A stretch of 64,000 nucleotides of DNA from Balneolaceae bacterium (lineage in GTDB: Bacteria > Bacteroidota > Rhodothermia > Balneolales > Balneolaceae): the NCBI GenBank assembly GCA_006969905.1, contig CP030887.1, forward strand, positions 1,780,001-1,844,000, written 5' to 3'. A model generated the notes under the pieces. The model searched no databases. It was not told the origin of the DNA and saw nothing but the letters and a program-made list of their open reading frames with translations. Shown piece after piece: positions 23,890 through 35,833 of this stretch. Position numbers and translations under genes: made by a program. Within the stretch, counting starts at the first letter, position 1. Every line of letters starts with the position of its first letter.

Positions 23890-25455
23890 TCAAACAAACA
23901 GAATCACACAAGCTGCATAGGTAATGATCGCCAATCCACCCGCAACCATGGCAATGGGTAATTGCGTTTTTACATGATCCATTAAATCACATCCTGTTGC
24001 CAGCGAAGAAAGAATAGTAGTATCTGAAATCGGAGAACACTGATCTCCAAACACCGAACCCCCGATTACCGCAGAGAAACAGAGTGTAAGAAAAAACGGA
24101 TCGGGAACGATGGCCCAGGCTAACGGAACAGCTACAGGAAATACCACCGCATAGGTTCCCCAAGAAGTACCGGTTGAAAACGCAATAATCATGCATAAGA
24201 CCATCAGGATACCGGGCAACAAGAAGGGTACGATCAAATCGCCTACTAACTCCACAACATAAGGAGCAGTACCTACGGCATCTGCCACTTCTTTAAGGGT
24301 TACTGCAAAGGCCAGGATAATAGCACCAATGGTTACTCCCTTGCACCCATCCACAAATCCTTCAATCGCATCTTTGAGCTTCATCCCTTTGGCAAGTGCT
24401 ATTCCAAATCCGGCAAGTACTGCCAATACAAAAGCTTCAGGAATGAGTAAGGTCGGGCTGTCTTTCATTCCTAAAATAAAATAAGTGTATACATAAGGGA
24501 TGATAGCGACACCCAATAACGTTCCGATAGGCCCAAAAAAGTCAATAAGACCGGGATTGTAGGAATTGGGGATTTTCATTTTCGTAAGCTCATCAGCAGT
24601 CATGGGGTCAGCAGCGTCACGGTTCAGCTTTCCAGTCTCTCTTGCCCGTTTAATGGCTTTTCGCATTCGCTTTCCGGGTATCCATGGTAGTTTATCCAGG
24701 GCAAAAAGCAGGGTTATCAAAATGGCAAAAATCGCATAAAAGTTAAATGGAAGAGCAGAAAAGAAAAAATTTACGCTTTGTTGAGTGGTTGCAAATAAAG
24801 GCAAAGTTCCAATCACGAGACCTCCCACGTAATAAGGCCATACATTAAAAGGAATGAGTGTAGCTGCTGGTGAAGCTGTGGAATCCACCAAATATGCCAG
24901 TTCCTCGTGAGACACTTTATGCTTATCAGCTACGGGACGAACCGTTGCCCCTGTAAGTACGGTACTTATAGTACCTCCCTGATGGAATACCAATCCCATA
25001 AACCAGGTAAATACTTTGGCAGAAACAGGTCCTTTTACCAACTTACCGCTTGCCCATACCGCAAACTTCTCAGCCCCGCCTGTTCGGGTCCATATTCCAA
25101 TTAACCCCCCTAATGCCCATAGATATACCAACAAAATCAGCGCAAAACTTTCGGTACCGATAGAAGGAATGAGAAACTCCTGGACAATATTGATTTTACC
25201 CGAAATCACTCCGCCTAAACAAATACCCATAAAAAGTGAACTGACAACATCGCCGGTATAAAAAGCCATCACAATAGCCAGTAGTGGTGGAGCAATTGAC
25301 CAAATCCCGAAATGATCTCCGCTTTGGGGAAAGCCTATCGAAACTGAATAATAAATCGCTGCAATAAGAACAGTAATAAAAGCCCCAGTAAAAATACGCT
25401 TTCGGGACTTTGGATTTTGGAAGTTCGAAACAGCATGGTTAAAAGGATTGGGCAT
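23890..25455 (-). CDS. nhaC: NhaC-family Na+/H+ antiporter
   Basis: This 521-residue protein has about eleven hydrophobic segments. Family blocks include GLVFHQGGTISTVLTGATVRP, DSTASPAATLIPFNVWPYY and GGSVFGDQCSPISDTTILSS near the end. NhaC carriers exchange sodium for protons (or malate/lactate in MleN relatives) across the inner membrane, which fits a marine or halophilic host. It is divergent from the cyclase gene with 80 bp between starts. Confidence 0.9.
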   Translation of the reverse strand: MPNPFNHAVSNFQNPKSRKRIFTGAFITVLIAAIYYSVSIGFPQSGDHFGIWSIAPPLLAIVMAFYTGDVVSSLFMGICLGGVISGKINIVQEFLIPSIGTESFALILLVYLWALGGLIGIWTRTGGAEKFAVWASGKLVKGPVSAKVFTWFMGLVFHQGGTISTVLTGATVRPVADKHKVSHEELAYLVDSTASPAATLIPFNVWPYYVGGLVIGTLPLFATTQQSVNFFFSALPFNFYAIFAILITLLFALDKLPWIPGKRMRKAIKRARETGKLNRDAADPMTADELTKMKIPNSYNPGLIDFFGPIGTLLGVAIIPYVYTYFILGMKDSPTLLIPEAFVLAVLAGFGIALAKGMKLKDAIEGFVDGCKGVTIGAIILAFAVTLKEVADAVGTAPYVVELVGDLIVPFLLPGILMVLCMIIAFSTGTSWGTYAVVFPVAVPLAWAIVPDPFFLTLCFSAVIGGSVFGDQCSPISDTTILSSLATGCDLMDHVKTQLPIAMVAGGLAIITYAACVILFV

Positions 25456-25535
25456 AACGATTTTTAGGGTTAAGATAACAGAACACAGATCAATTGCAGA
25501 ATTAGCTATATTCGCTTTAGTGTAAAACTCTTGTT

Positions 25536-26624
25536 ATGCTTAAAAAAACCAGGGCTAAACTTATATTTCTTTTAAAAAGTATCCTTTTTTGGATGGGTGC
25601 TTTTGCTCTTTATTTTGTCGCAAGGAACCTGGGGTTAGAAGATGAGCCGGGTATTATAGTTCAGGATCCCATTACAGGTTTTGAAAGTCTCTATTTCATT
25701 GTTCGAATGGGAGTAGTCACAGGGCTTTTTTACGGTATTATTGAAATTTTCTCAGATTTTCAGTTCCTGTTACGAAAGCCATTAGGAGTACGGTTATTGT
25801 ACAAAGTGGTGGCTTACTTCATCCTGATCAATATTCTTATACAAGTTGCATTGGATATTTTAAGCAGTGTGGTGTCTGTACCGCTGGATATGACAAGGGC
25901 AGAGCTGATGTTGAGCGGGGCGGTCTGGTCTTTTATTATCTACTTTATTGTATGTAGTTCTTTGTTCTCTTTTTTCAGAATGGTTAACGAGAAGTTTGGC
26001 CCGGGTGTGTTATGGAATATGATTTTAGGGAAATACCGCAGCCCGAGAGTGGAAAAAAAGATATTTATGTTTCTTGATTTGAAGTCCTCTACAGCGATAG
26101 CGGAACAACTGGGCTACCGAAAGTACAGTTTACTAATCCAGGAATCTTTTTACGACCTCAATGAAATTGTGCCGGATTTTGAAGGGGAGATCTATCAGTA
26201 TGTAGGTGATGAAGCAGTAATCTGCTGGGATTACGAAAAAGGGATCAAAGACCATATATGCATTGATTTCTATTTTGCATTTCGGGATAAGATATATTCC
26301 CGGAAAGATTACTACCAGGAGCATTTCGGATTAGTGCCCGAGTTTAAAGCCGGTTTACATGGCGGGGAATTGATGGTAACCGAGGTAGGAGTTGTTAAAA
26401 AGGAAATTGCATATCACGGGGATGTAATTAATACAACAGCCCGTATCCAGGAAAAATGTAATGAGTTTGGGGAGTTACTTCTTGTATCGGATGTACTGCA
26501 GACTTCTGCAACCAGTGATTCCAGGTATACATTTGATTCCCAGGGGGATATTTCGCTGAAGGGGAAGGCGGTGCCTGTTCAGTTACATTCAGTGGCAATC
26601 AGATCTGGCATTCCCGAAAATTAA
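25536..26624 (+). CDS. Membrane-bound class III adenylate/guanylate cyclase
   Basis: This 362-residue protein has four predicted membrane helices in the first about 155 residues, then a class III cyclase domain from about 175. KKIFMFLDLKSSTAIAEQLG holds the first metal-binding Asp, GEIYQYVGDEAVICW the second, and KAGLHGGELMVTEVG the next conserved strand. The product (cAMP or cGMP) cannot be fixed by eye. A CBS-domain gene follows 63 bp downstream. Confidence 0.9.
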   Translation: MLKKTRAKLIFLLKSILFWMGAFALYFVARNLGLEDEPGIIVQDPITGFESLYFIVRMGVVTGLFYGIIEIFSDFQFLLRKPLGVRLLYKVVAYFILINILIQVALDILSSVVSVPLDMTRAELMLSGAVWSFIIYFIVCSSLFSFFRMVNEKFGPGVLWNMILGKYRSPRVEKKIFMFLDLKSSTAIAEQLGYRKYSLLIQESFYDLNEIVPDFEGEIYQYVGDEAVICWDYEKGIKDHICIDFYFAFRDKIYSRKDYYQEHFGLVPEFKAGLHGGELMVTEVGVVKKEIAYHGDVINTTARIQEKCNEFGELLLVSDVLQTSATSDSRYTFDSQGDISLKGKAVPVQLHSVAIRSGIPEN

Positions 26625-26687
26625 AAAGCTTGCAATATTCCTCTTATCTGTTAACATACAGATGTAACCGTAAATTGAGGAGGAAGT

Positions 26688-27125
26688 ATGCGAGTTAAAG
26701 ACCTGCTTAGAAAGAAAGGCAATGCCATTTATTCCATAAAACCCGATAACACGGTATATGAAGCTATCGAGAAAATGGCAGACCTGAATGTTGGAGCCCT
26801 TTTAGTGATGGAAGACAATCACCTTGCGGGGATTATTTCTGAACGGGACTACCGTAACAAAGTAATTTTGAAAGGCAGAACTTCAAAAACCACGTTCGTT
26901 CGTGATATTATGACATCGGAACTGGTTACTGTAAAGCCCACTGATGAGATCGGTACCTGTATGCAATTAATGACAGATCAGCATATCCGGCATTTGCCTG
27001 TAGTGGAAAGTGATGATGTGATTGGGGTTATTTCTATTGGGGATGTGGTGAAAGCCGTTATTGAAGATCAGAAGGTTGAGATCAATTCGCTCAAGGATTA
27101 TATCTCAACTGGATATATGCAGTGA
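26688..27125 (+). CDS. Tandem CBS-domain protein
   Basis: This 145-residue cytoplasmic protein consists only of two CBS domains (VYEAIEKMADLNVGALLV, then MQLMTDQHIRHLPVVESDDV). Such stand-alone pairs bind adenine nucleotides and report energy state. A good Shine-Dalgarno-like AGGAGG precedes the ATG. It follows a cyclase gene, so a shared nucleotide-signalling theme is possible but unproven. Confidence 0.9.
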   Translation: MRVKDLLRKKGNAIYSIKPDNTVYEAIEKMADLNVGALLVMEDNHLAGIISERDYRNKVILKGRTSKTTFVRDIMTSELVTVKPTDEIGTCMQLMTDQHIRHLPVVESDDVIGVISIGDVVKAVIEDQKVEINSLKDYISTGYMQ

Positions 27126-27204
27126 TTTTTTAAATAAATTCGTCCTTGAAAACCATTTAACTCTCCGTACCTTCTGGTTTTAAAAAGAACAAACTACGAA
27201 CAGA

Positions 27205-28875
<1,671 letters not shown>

Positions 28876-28985
28876 CAATCTTTTACTTATAAAGTGCGCT
28901 TCTTTTTGTGCATAAAGAATGCATATTTTTATTTTCCATTCTCATTTAATTTAGAACTATTTACTTTTAGAGAGTATCCCCATAT

Positions 28986-29624
28986 ATGAGACGGAACTAT
29001 TACTATTTAACAATAATACTTTTTCTGATTTCTTGTTCAACATCTAGCTCCATTTATCTGGAAGATGGGATTTCAAAAAACTCGATTAATGACCCTTTTT
29101 ATGTAATACCCATTGATAATAGATGGGTTGCTGAAGAGTTGGGACCAAATTTACCAAGCAGTTTGGATCGGGTTTTTTATGAAAATCTTGACTACGCTAT
29201 TTCGAGTGCTACACCCGTTCCCTTTGAAAGGATAAGCCATGAGGAGCTTAGCGCGGAAGGGAATTTTAAACTTAGTAAGCTTCCTGTTAGCTCGGGATCA
29301 TTGGAAGTATATATGGCATCCGAAGAGTTATTGAATAAGCTTACTAATCGGTATGTGATTTTTCTTGAAAATTATTCTTTTCAATCAAGAATAAATTCAA
29401 ATAGTGGGGGTTCCTATGCTGGTCACGAAACAGAAAATACAAGAAATTTAAAATTTATTTCCGAGTTTTATATCTGGGATAATAAGTCGAAGAAAGCAAT
29501 TTCCTGGGGGAAGGTAGAAGAAAGTTCAACGCTTCGTGAAATTCCTAATGAAAATGATTATTCCGACCTTATGAAGAAGGCTGCAATGAAGCTACTAAAA
29601 GAGAGTCCAATCGTTTCTTATTAA
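28986..29624 (+). CDS. Lipoprotein of unknown function
   Basis: This 212-residue protein has a signal peptide with lipobox LISC (Cys 17). The mature part begins with a Ser-rich linker. I do not recognise the fold. The text YVIFLENYSFQSR, a long beta region and a C-terminal helix (DLMKKAAMKLLKESP) recall small outer-membrane-associated lipoproteins that form a curled sheet. It lies alone upstream of the cobalamin riboswitch. Confidence 0.75.
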   Translation: MRRNYYYLTIILFLISCSTSSSIYLEDGISKNSINDPFYVIPIDNRWVAEELGPNLPSSLDRVFYENLDYAISSATPVPFERISHEELSAEGNFKLSKLPVSSGSLEVYMASEELLNKLTNRYVIFLENYSFQSRINSNSGGSYAGHETENTRNLKFISEFYIWDNKSKKAISWGKVEESSTLREIPNENDYSDLMKKAAMKLLKESPIVSY

Positions 29625-29704
29625 TGAGTAATTTAGTTTTTGCATTACCTTGTTTTTCCTCTTAACCTCTTGGTGCAAATGGTTTTCTTTGAGTTCTTCA
29701 ATTC

Positions 29705-29851
29705 AATGAGATTAAAAGGGAATCCGGTGTAAATCCGGAGCTATCCCCGTAGCTGTAAACTCTCAAACAGCTGTTGGCATCAGGCCACTTTTCATCAGAA
29801 GATGAATGGGAAGGCGCTGACAAGCAGAGTGAGCCAGAAGACCTGCCTTTT
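29705..29851 (+). promoter_or_regulatory. Cobalamin (B12) riboswitch
   Basis: The leader has the conserved order GGGAATCCGGTGTAAATCCG, then CCCCGTAGCTGTAA, GGCCACTT, GGGAAGG and the B12 box GAGCCAGAAGACCTGCC at 29831-29847. It is 125 bp before a TonB-dependent receptor. Binding of adenosylcobalamin should repress the receptor and the following gene. The region 29852-29976 probably holds the expression platform. Confidence 0.93.
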
Positions 29852-29976
29852 GCTTAACTGAAACATTCAGGCTTTCGGAGGAAAGGCCGGGAATAGATTC
29901 TTTTCTGAGCATAGCTCACCTTAGGATTTCATCCCACTAATACCGAAAGCTCATTGGTAACCTAATTATTAAAACC

Positions 29977-31833
29977 ATGAGCAAAACTATAATTACTCTT
30001 ATTGGGGTCTTCTTGTGCACCTCACTAATTCAAGCACAAAACTCTGATCAACCTGCTGATACCCTTGAATTGGGAACCGTATTGGTAACTGCATCTAAAC
30101 TACCCACTTCATTAAGAGAGACCACGCGCTCTGCAATTGTTATTGATCAAAAGACAATTGAGCAAAATGTCGGTAAAGATTTGTCACAATTACTTAATGA
30201 ATATAGTGGCATCACAGTAAACGGAGCCTTCAGTAATCCCGGAAAAGACAAAGCCATTTACATTCAGGGAGCCCCGTTGAAATACACATTGATATTAGTA
30301 GACGGACAACCCGTAAATGACCCGTCCGGGAACGGGGGAATAATTGATCTGCGTGCAATTCCACTGGCTAATGTTGAACGGATAGAACTGGTAAAGGGAA
30401 GTATGTCTACTTTATACGGTTCGGATGCGATTGCAGGAGTGATCAATATCATCAGCCGAAAACCGGCAAAAGACCAGGTATCTGCTAACGGAATTCTATC
30501 CTATGGATCGCTAAACAGTTATACAGCTTCGCTTGGTGTGAGTGGATCGGTTGATAAATTAGGATATTCCCTGAATTATGTAAGAGATGGTTCTGATGGA
30601 ATATCCGATGCTGAACAGCCAGATACAGTTTCAACTTCCTTCGATGACGATTCATTTACCCGGGATGCTTTTTCTGGAAAAATCGATATAAAGCCGCTTG
30701 AAGGATTTACCATTACTCCTTTCCTTGATTATTCGTCTTTTGAGGGCGGTTACGATGATGGAAGTTTTGATGATGGGGATAATACTTATAACATTGATTT
30801 GCTGAATACTGGGGCAACTCTCAATTACCGAAAAGAAACATTAAAGCTGAGCGTTGCATATAGTTTTACCAGAACTGACAGGGCATTTGAGAGTAGCTTT
30901 GGAGTATTTGAGGGAAAAGGCAGGCTACACAATATAGATGTATTTGCTTCGGAAAAATTATTTCCCAATATACATTTCTTACTGGGATTAAATGTACAGA
31001 ACCTGGGACTGGATAACGGAAATGATGGAGTTGAAAACCCAAGTGCAGACATTACGAGTCCTTATGCAAACTTGATGATCAGAGACTGGAAAAACCTGAA
31101 TATAGATGCAGGATTGAGAATAAATCGTCATTCTGAATATGGTACTAATTTAACTTATAGCCTTGGTGCAAATTACTCAGTGACCAATGAGCTTCAATTA
31201 ACCTCTTCCTTGAGTACGGGTTTCAGAGCGCCTACTCTTAATGAGTTATACGGTCCTTTTGGGGGAAATACTGAGTTAGAGCCGGAACGAAGTTTATCGT
31301 TTGATGCAGGGATTAATGCAACACTCCTCGAAAACCGATTCAGATTAAGTTCCCTGTTTTTTAGCAGAAAAATAGAAGATTTGATTGTGTCCACTCCGGC
31401 CTTTCTACTCATAAATTCCGGGGATGAGGTAACCAGGGGCATCGAGATAAATACACAGTTAATCCTTAACCATGCCTTCCGGTTTACCGGGTACTATAAT
31501 TACACCTATTTTGATGAAACTGCTTACCGAAGGCCCGACCATACATTTGGAATAGGTACTACTTTCACCCCAATAAATGAATGGACCATTACCCTGCAGA
31601 ACGATTACATAGGAGGGAGAAAAGATATAAGATTTAATCCCGATTTTACTACTTCTGATGTAGTATTAGAAGCCTATTTGATAACTAATCTATATGCTGA
31701 ATATCGAATTCAAGATAGCAGTATTGCACTTTTTACAGATATCAAAAATCTTTTTAATGTAGACTATACTGAAGTATATGGATTTAGTACCCTGGGTTTT
31801 AATGCAAAAGCGGGAGTTCGTTTTCAACTTTAG
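29977..31833 (+). CDS. btuB: TonB-dependent cobalamin receptor (BtuB-like)
   Basis: This 618-residue protein has a signal peptide (ends SLIQAQ), a TonB box region (DTLELGTVLVTASK), a plug domain with GSMSTLYGSDAIAGVINII and a beta barrel ending in VRFQL with a terminal aromatic one residue in. Length fits BtuB. The cobalamin riboswitch upstream gives the substrate. It should import vitamin B12 across the outer membrane. Six bases separate it from the next gene, so the two are one transcript. Confidence 0.93.
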   Translation: MSKTIITLIGVFLCTSLIQAQNSDQPADTLELGTVLVTASKLPTSLRETTRSAIVIDQKTIEQNVGKDLSQLLNEYSGITVNGAFSNPGKDKAIYIQGAPLKYTLILVDGQPVNDPSGNGGIIDLRAIPLANVERIELVKGSMSTLYGSDAIAGVINIISRKPAKDQVSANGILSYGSLNSYTASLGVSGSVDKLGYSLNYVRDGSDGISDAEQPDTVSTSFDDDSFTRDAFSGKIDIKPLEGFTITPFLDYSSFEGGYDDGSFDDGDNTYNIDLLNTGATLNYRKETLKLSVAYSFTRTDRAFESSFGVFEGKGRLHNIDVFASEKLFPNIHFLLGLNVQNLGLDNGNDGVENPSADITSPYANLMIRDWKNLNIDAGLRINRHSEYGTNLTYSLGANYSVTNELQLTSSLSTGFRAPTLNELYGPFGGNTELEPERSLSFDAGINATLLENRFRLSSLFFSRKIEDLIVSTPAFLLINSGDEVTRGIEINTQLILNHAFRFTGYYNYTYFDETAYRRPDHTFGIGTTFTPINEWTITLQNDYIGGRKDIRFNPDFTTSDVVLEAYLITNLYAEYRIQDSSIALFTDIKNLFNVDYTEVYGFSTLGFNAKAGVRFQL

Positions 31834-31839
31834 GAGATA

Positions 31840-32574
31840 GTGCAGAATACTAACCCACATAAAACCATTTTTAACTGGAGCGGGGGAAAGGACAGTTCCC
31901 TCGCTCTATATGAAATGCTTAAAAATCCAGAGTATTCTATTGATGGATTACTCACCAATGTGAACTCTGCGTTAAACCGAATTTCTATGCATGGGGTGCG
32001 TCTGGAGCTTATTCAGGCACAGGTAGATGGCATTGGAATTCCACTTAGTACGTTGAACTTACCTGAACAACCCGACATGGAACACTTCAATAGGATTACC
32101 TCAAATAAACTTGCAGAGCTAAAAGAAAAAGGTTTTTCTCATGCTGTATACGGGGATATCTTTTTAGAAGACTTAAAAAAATACAGGGAGCAGGAGCTTA
32201 AAAAAGCAGGCTTTCAACCTGTCTTTCCGCTATGGCAGCGAGATACTACAGAACTGGTTCATGAGTTTATTGATGCTGGTTTCAAGGCAATAGTAGTTTG
32301 CATTAAGTCAGATTTGCTGGACAAGAGTTTTTGTGGAAGGATTTTGGATCACAATTTCATATATGATTTACCTGATAATGTAGATCCATGTGGAGAAAAT
32401 GGTGAATTCCACACTTTCGTTTTTGACGGGCCTGTTTTTAGGTCACCAATCTCTTTTATAAAAGGAGAAGTAGTTTTTAAGGAATATAAAGCCCCAAAAA
32501 GATCAGATTCTCACTCTAAAAAAACAAATCCTGAAAAAATGGGATTCTGGTTTTGTGATTTGCTCCCTGCCTGA
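31840..32574 (+). CDS. PP-loop ATPase, diphthine-ammonia ligase (Dph6)-like
   Basis: This 244-residue protein starts at GTG (31840), 6 bp after btuB. NWSGGKDSSLALYEML is the PP-loop that activates a carboxyl or amide with ATP; the rest (VYGDIFLEDLKKYREQELKK, then GFQPVFPLWQRDT) is the Dph6/MJ0570 family. Bacteria lack diphthamide, and relatives beside B12 uptake genes are thought to act on corrinoid amides or side chains. That role is inference from the riboswitch-controlled operon. Confidence 0.85.
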   Translation: MQNTNPHKTIFNWSGGKDSSLALYEMLKNPEYSIDGLLTNVNSALNRISMHGVRLELIQAQVDGIGIPLSTLNLPEQPDMEHFNRITSNKLAELKEKGFSHAVYGDIFLEDLKKYREQELKKAGFQPVFPLWQRDTTELVHEFIDAGFKAIVVCIKSDLLDKSFCGRILDHNFIYDLPDNVDPCGENGEFHTFVFDGPVFRSPISFIKGEVVFKEYKAPKRSDSHSKKTNPEKMGFWFCDLLPA

Positions 32575-32670
32575 TAAAAATACCCCATTCGGGTGATTTA
32601 TTAAGAAACTCATACTCTTCATTTTTACTTGTCAACTCAATTCCGGGTACAAAATTAAATGGAGTGCAAA

Positions 32671-34356
32671 ATGCTATCAAAAAGAATACTAGTAATGGGG
32701 CTTTCCGTTCTGGTGCTATCGTGCGCAACGGTACAACAACAGATTGGTAAAGTAGCCCTTAAGCTAATGACAAAGAAGGAAGCTGATTTTGGCAATATAG
32801 CTGCTATCGGCCAATACCAGACAAATGTCTACGCCACTGATGTAGGGATAACAACATTAGGTACAGAAGACTGGGAAGAAGGTGAAAACCTTGTAGGCGT
32901 ACAACTTGTAAAGCCGGAAGGGGCTGTTGGTGTTATCGCTTTAGACGGTACAGTAACCGTAGATGGAATAGAAGCAAAAAGTTATGGGGGTGGAGCATAT
33001 TATGCTCGTTTTGAGAGCAATGATCGTTCTCCAAAAACAGTTAAGCTTACAAGTTCTAATGGCGAGACTACAGAATTTGAAATCTCATCGCTTCCGTCAA
33101 TTGCCATCAAAAGTGTTAACGGAAATGCACAGGGAGCCACTGTTGACCTTAATTCACCACTGGAAATTGAACTTGAGTATGGATCTTCAGCCGAAGGAAA
33201 AAGAGTGATGGTTTCGCTGATCACAAAAGCAGTTGGAGCAAAAGGCTTCGCCAATTTTCAATCCACAGTGATTGATAACAAAATCACAGTTCCGGCAGAT
33301 GCCTTTAAACATAAACATATTGCAGGCGGCGGGCCAACCGGAAAAGATGTTACAAACTGGCAAAAAGGAGAAAACCATCTTCAGGTAACTATCCTGGAAT
33401 CTGATCGCAGTGATACAGGGCAGCCTTTTCCTTATTTCAAAAAAGAAATGCGGTCTTATGATACCGTTCCGGTAAATGTAACGGGAGACGCTGAAGGAAG
33501 AGCGTGGGTTAGGATAAGAGGTAATTCAGAAGAAGCTTCGGGTGAGTTCAAGTACGATGCCACTTCAAGCAATGCATGGTATGCCCGTCCTTTAAATACT
33601 GATATTAAAAGAATAGGGATTTCCTCTCTTAGTGTATCAGGTACATTATATAAGCAGGAAGTAGAAGAAACGGAAAGAGATAATTATGCCACCGGTTACA
33701 GGGAAATAATAACTACTACGAATACTTTTCAGTTTCCCCAGCTTGAAGACAAATATTGGAATCAGTTTTTAGAAAACATATATGCTGATCTTTTAGACAT
33801 GCTGCGATCAGATTACGGCTCAAATATTGTGGATGTAAATGAAATCACTTCAAATCCGATTTACGATGATTTCTATACCCCTGAAGACAAGAACAACAAA
33901 GAATACATAGCCAAGAATCTAAGAGATACAAAACGCCTGATTCCCACTTCATTAGGCGAAATTCTCGAAGACCGTACCACAGTGCTTATTGCCGATGATG
34001 GAACATCCGCCAGACTAATGAGGGATATGAATATGGATGCTTTTATGGATGTAGTAATCAATTACCAGGTAGCAGGTGGCGATGGTGATGAGATTGTCCT
34101 ACTACCAAATGTAAGCTACCGGGTGAGCGGACAAACCCAGGCATTCGATGGCACATCTAATGTCTGGGTACAGGGAAGCATCCAGGGACAGGGAGTCCCT
34201 TTTAGCGAATCTGAGTTTTCTGATCTGAATGCATTGAACCGGATAGGCCAAAAAGATGTAATTATAAAATTGATGAAGCAGTCGATAAAAGAATTATCAG
34301 AAAAACAAGAGGAATTCGGGTATCAACAGATTTGGGTTACAGCACTCGGCAACTAA
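32671..34356 (+). CDS. Large lipoprotein of unknown function
   Basis: With the ATG at 32671 (MLSKRILVMGLSVLVLSCAT) the protein has 561 residues and a lipobox VLSC. The first about 200 residues look like beta-sandwich domains (VGVIALDGTVTVDGIEAKSY). The last part (YRVSGQTQAFDGTSNVWVQG, with MKQSIKELSEKQEEFGYQ) is helical and resembles no family I can name. A terminator follows. Function unknown; probably in the periplasm or outer membrane. Confidence 0.8.
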   Translation: MLSKRILVMGLSVLVLSCATVQQQIGKVALKLMTKKEADFGNIAAIGQYQTNVYATDVGITTLGTEDWEEGENLVGVQLVKPEGAVGVIALDGTVTVDGIEAKSYGGGAYYARFESNDRSPKTVKLTSSNGETTEFEISSLPSIAIKSVNGNAQGATVDLNSPLEIELEYGSSAEGKRVMVSLITKAVGAKGFANFQSTVIDNKITVPADAFKHKHIAGGGPTGKDVTNWQKGENHLQVTILESDRSDTGQPFPYFKKEMRSYDTVPVNVTGDAEGRAWVRIRGNSEEASGEFKYDATSSNAWYARPLNTDIKRIGISSLSVSGTLYKQEVEETERDNYATGYREIITTTNTFQFPQLEDKYWNQFLENIYADLLDMLRSDYGSNIVDVNEITSNPIYDDFYTPEDKNNKEYIAKNLRDTKRLIPTSLGEILEDRTTVLIADDGTSARLMRDMNMDAFMDVVINYQVAGGDGDEIVLLPNVSYRVSGQTQAFDGTSNVWVQGSIQGQGVPFSESEFSDLNALNRIGQKDVIIKLMKQSIKELSEKQEEFGYQQIWVTALGN

Positions 34357-34389
34357 AAACACATAGAGTTCATTAGTTGACACACTTAA

Positions 34390-34420
34390 AAAGCTTTGCA
34401 GGAATGCAAGGCTTTTTTTA
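34390..34420 (+). terminator. Terminator after the large lipoprotein gene
   Basis: AAGCTTTGCA and TGCAAGGCTT pair around GGAA and run into seven T. Confidence 0.85.
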
Positions 34421-34484
34421 ATTAATATACCCTTCACATTTGTTTCGTAAGCTTGACGGAAATCAAAATTTAACGACTATTATC

Positions 34485-35750
34485 ATGTATACCACACCAG
34501 AAAAAGCTGTACAAGTTATCGAATCTAATCAGAGGGTTTTTGTTCACGGGGTTTCTGCTTCACCTTTGCGCCTTATAAGTGCCATGGTTGACCGGGCTGA
34601 TGAATTACGAAATGTTGAAATAGTGCATTTGCATACTGAAGGCGAAGCACGGTATGCTGAAGAGCAGTACAAAGATAGTTTTCGGGTAAATGCCATGTTT
34701 GTAGGTGCAAACGTCCGAAAGGCAGTAAACAGCGGCAGGGGAAATTATATCCCGATATTTTTGAGCGAAATACCGGGCTTATTCAGAAAAAATATACTGC
34801 CCCTTGATGTAGCTATGATCCATGTATCTCCACCCGATCAGCATGGTTTTTGCTCATTAGGTGTATCTGTAGAAGTTACTGTAGCTGCTATCCAATGTGC
34901 CAAGCACGTAATTGCACAGGTCAATCCAAAAATGCCTCGTTCACATGGTGATGGACTGATCCATGTTAAAAATATCGATGCTATGGTAGAGGTAAATGAT
35001 GACCTTCCTGAACAAATTGTTCCCGCACCCGATGAAGCTGAACTTCAAATTGGTAAATACTGTGCTGGCTTAATTGATAATGGGGCAACTTTGCAGATGG
35101 GGATCGGTGCAATTCCTAATGCAGTATTGGCGAGCCTTGGGGATCATAAGAACCTGGGCGTACATACCGAAATGTTTTCTGATGGGGTTATGGACCTGGT
35201 TGAGAAAGGAGTGATAAACGGGAAGAAGAAAAGAGTTCACCCTGGCAAAATTGTTTCCGGTTTCACGATGGGTTCCCGGAAACTCTATGACTTTTTGGAT
35301 GACAACCCCATGATAGCTATGCTTGATATCGCTTATGTAAACGATACAGCTGTTATTCGGAGAAACCCCAAAGTAACAGCAATCAACAGTGCCATCGAAG
35401 TTGATATAACAGGACAGGTTTGTGCTGATTCTATTGGTACGTATCACTATTCCGGAGTTGGGGGGCAGATGGACTTTATCCGTGGTGCTTCCTTATCAGA
35501 AGGGGGCAAGCCCATTATTGCTTTGCCTTCATCTACAAAAAAAGGAATAAGCAGGATTGTGCCATTCCTGAAGCCAGGAGCCGGTGTAGTAACCACGCGG
35601 GCGCACGTTCATTATATCGTTACGGAATACGGTGTAGCAAACTTGTATGGAAAGAACCTCCATCAAAGGGCAAAACTGTTAACTGAGATTGCTCATCCTG
35701 ACCATCGTGAAGACCTGGATAAAGCTATATTCGAGCGATTTAAAAGCTGA
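34485..35750 (+). CDS. Acetyl-CoA hydrolase / 4-hydroxybutyrate CoA-transferase family
   Basis: From the ATG at 34485 the protein has 421 residues. GIGAIPNAVLASLGDHKNLG and VHTEMFSDGVMDL hold the conserved region with the catalytic Glu that forms the CoA thioester. VGGQMDFIRGASLSEGGKPI and HYIVTEYGVANLYGK are the other family blocks. It moves CoA between short carboxylic acids, for example butyrate or 4-hydroxybutyrate and acetate, in the cytoplasm. The exact substrate is not readable. It stands alone. Confidence 0.9.
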   Translation: MYTTPEKAVQVIESNQRVFVHGVSASPLRLISAMVDRADELRNVEIVHLHTEGEARYAEEQYKDSFRVNAMFVGANVRKAVNSGRGNYIPIFLSEIPGLFRKNILPLDVAMIHVSPPDQHGFCSLGVSVEVTVAAIQCAKHVIAQVNPKMPRSHGDGLIHVKNIDAMVEVNDDLPEQIVPAPDEAELQIGKYCAGLIDNGATLQMGIGAIPNAVLASLGDHKNLGVHTEMFSDGVMDLVEKGVINGKKKRVHPGKIVSGFTMGSRKLYDFLDDNPMIAMLDIAYVNDTAVIRRNPKVTAINSAIEVDITGQVCADSIGTYHYSGVGGQMDFIRGASLSEGGKPIIALPSSTKKGISRIVPFLKPGAGVVTTRAHVHYIVTEYGVANLYGKNLHQRAKLLTEIAHPDHREDLDKAIFERFKS

Positions 35751-35833
35751 CGTATAATAATTAGTTAAGAAAGGGCAATAATATATACCTGTAACCATTT
35801 AAGAGGTGGCAACTAAAAACCATTCAGTACAGT

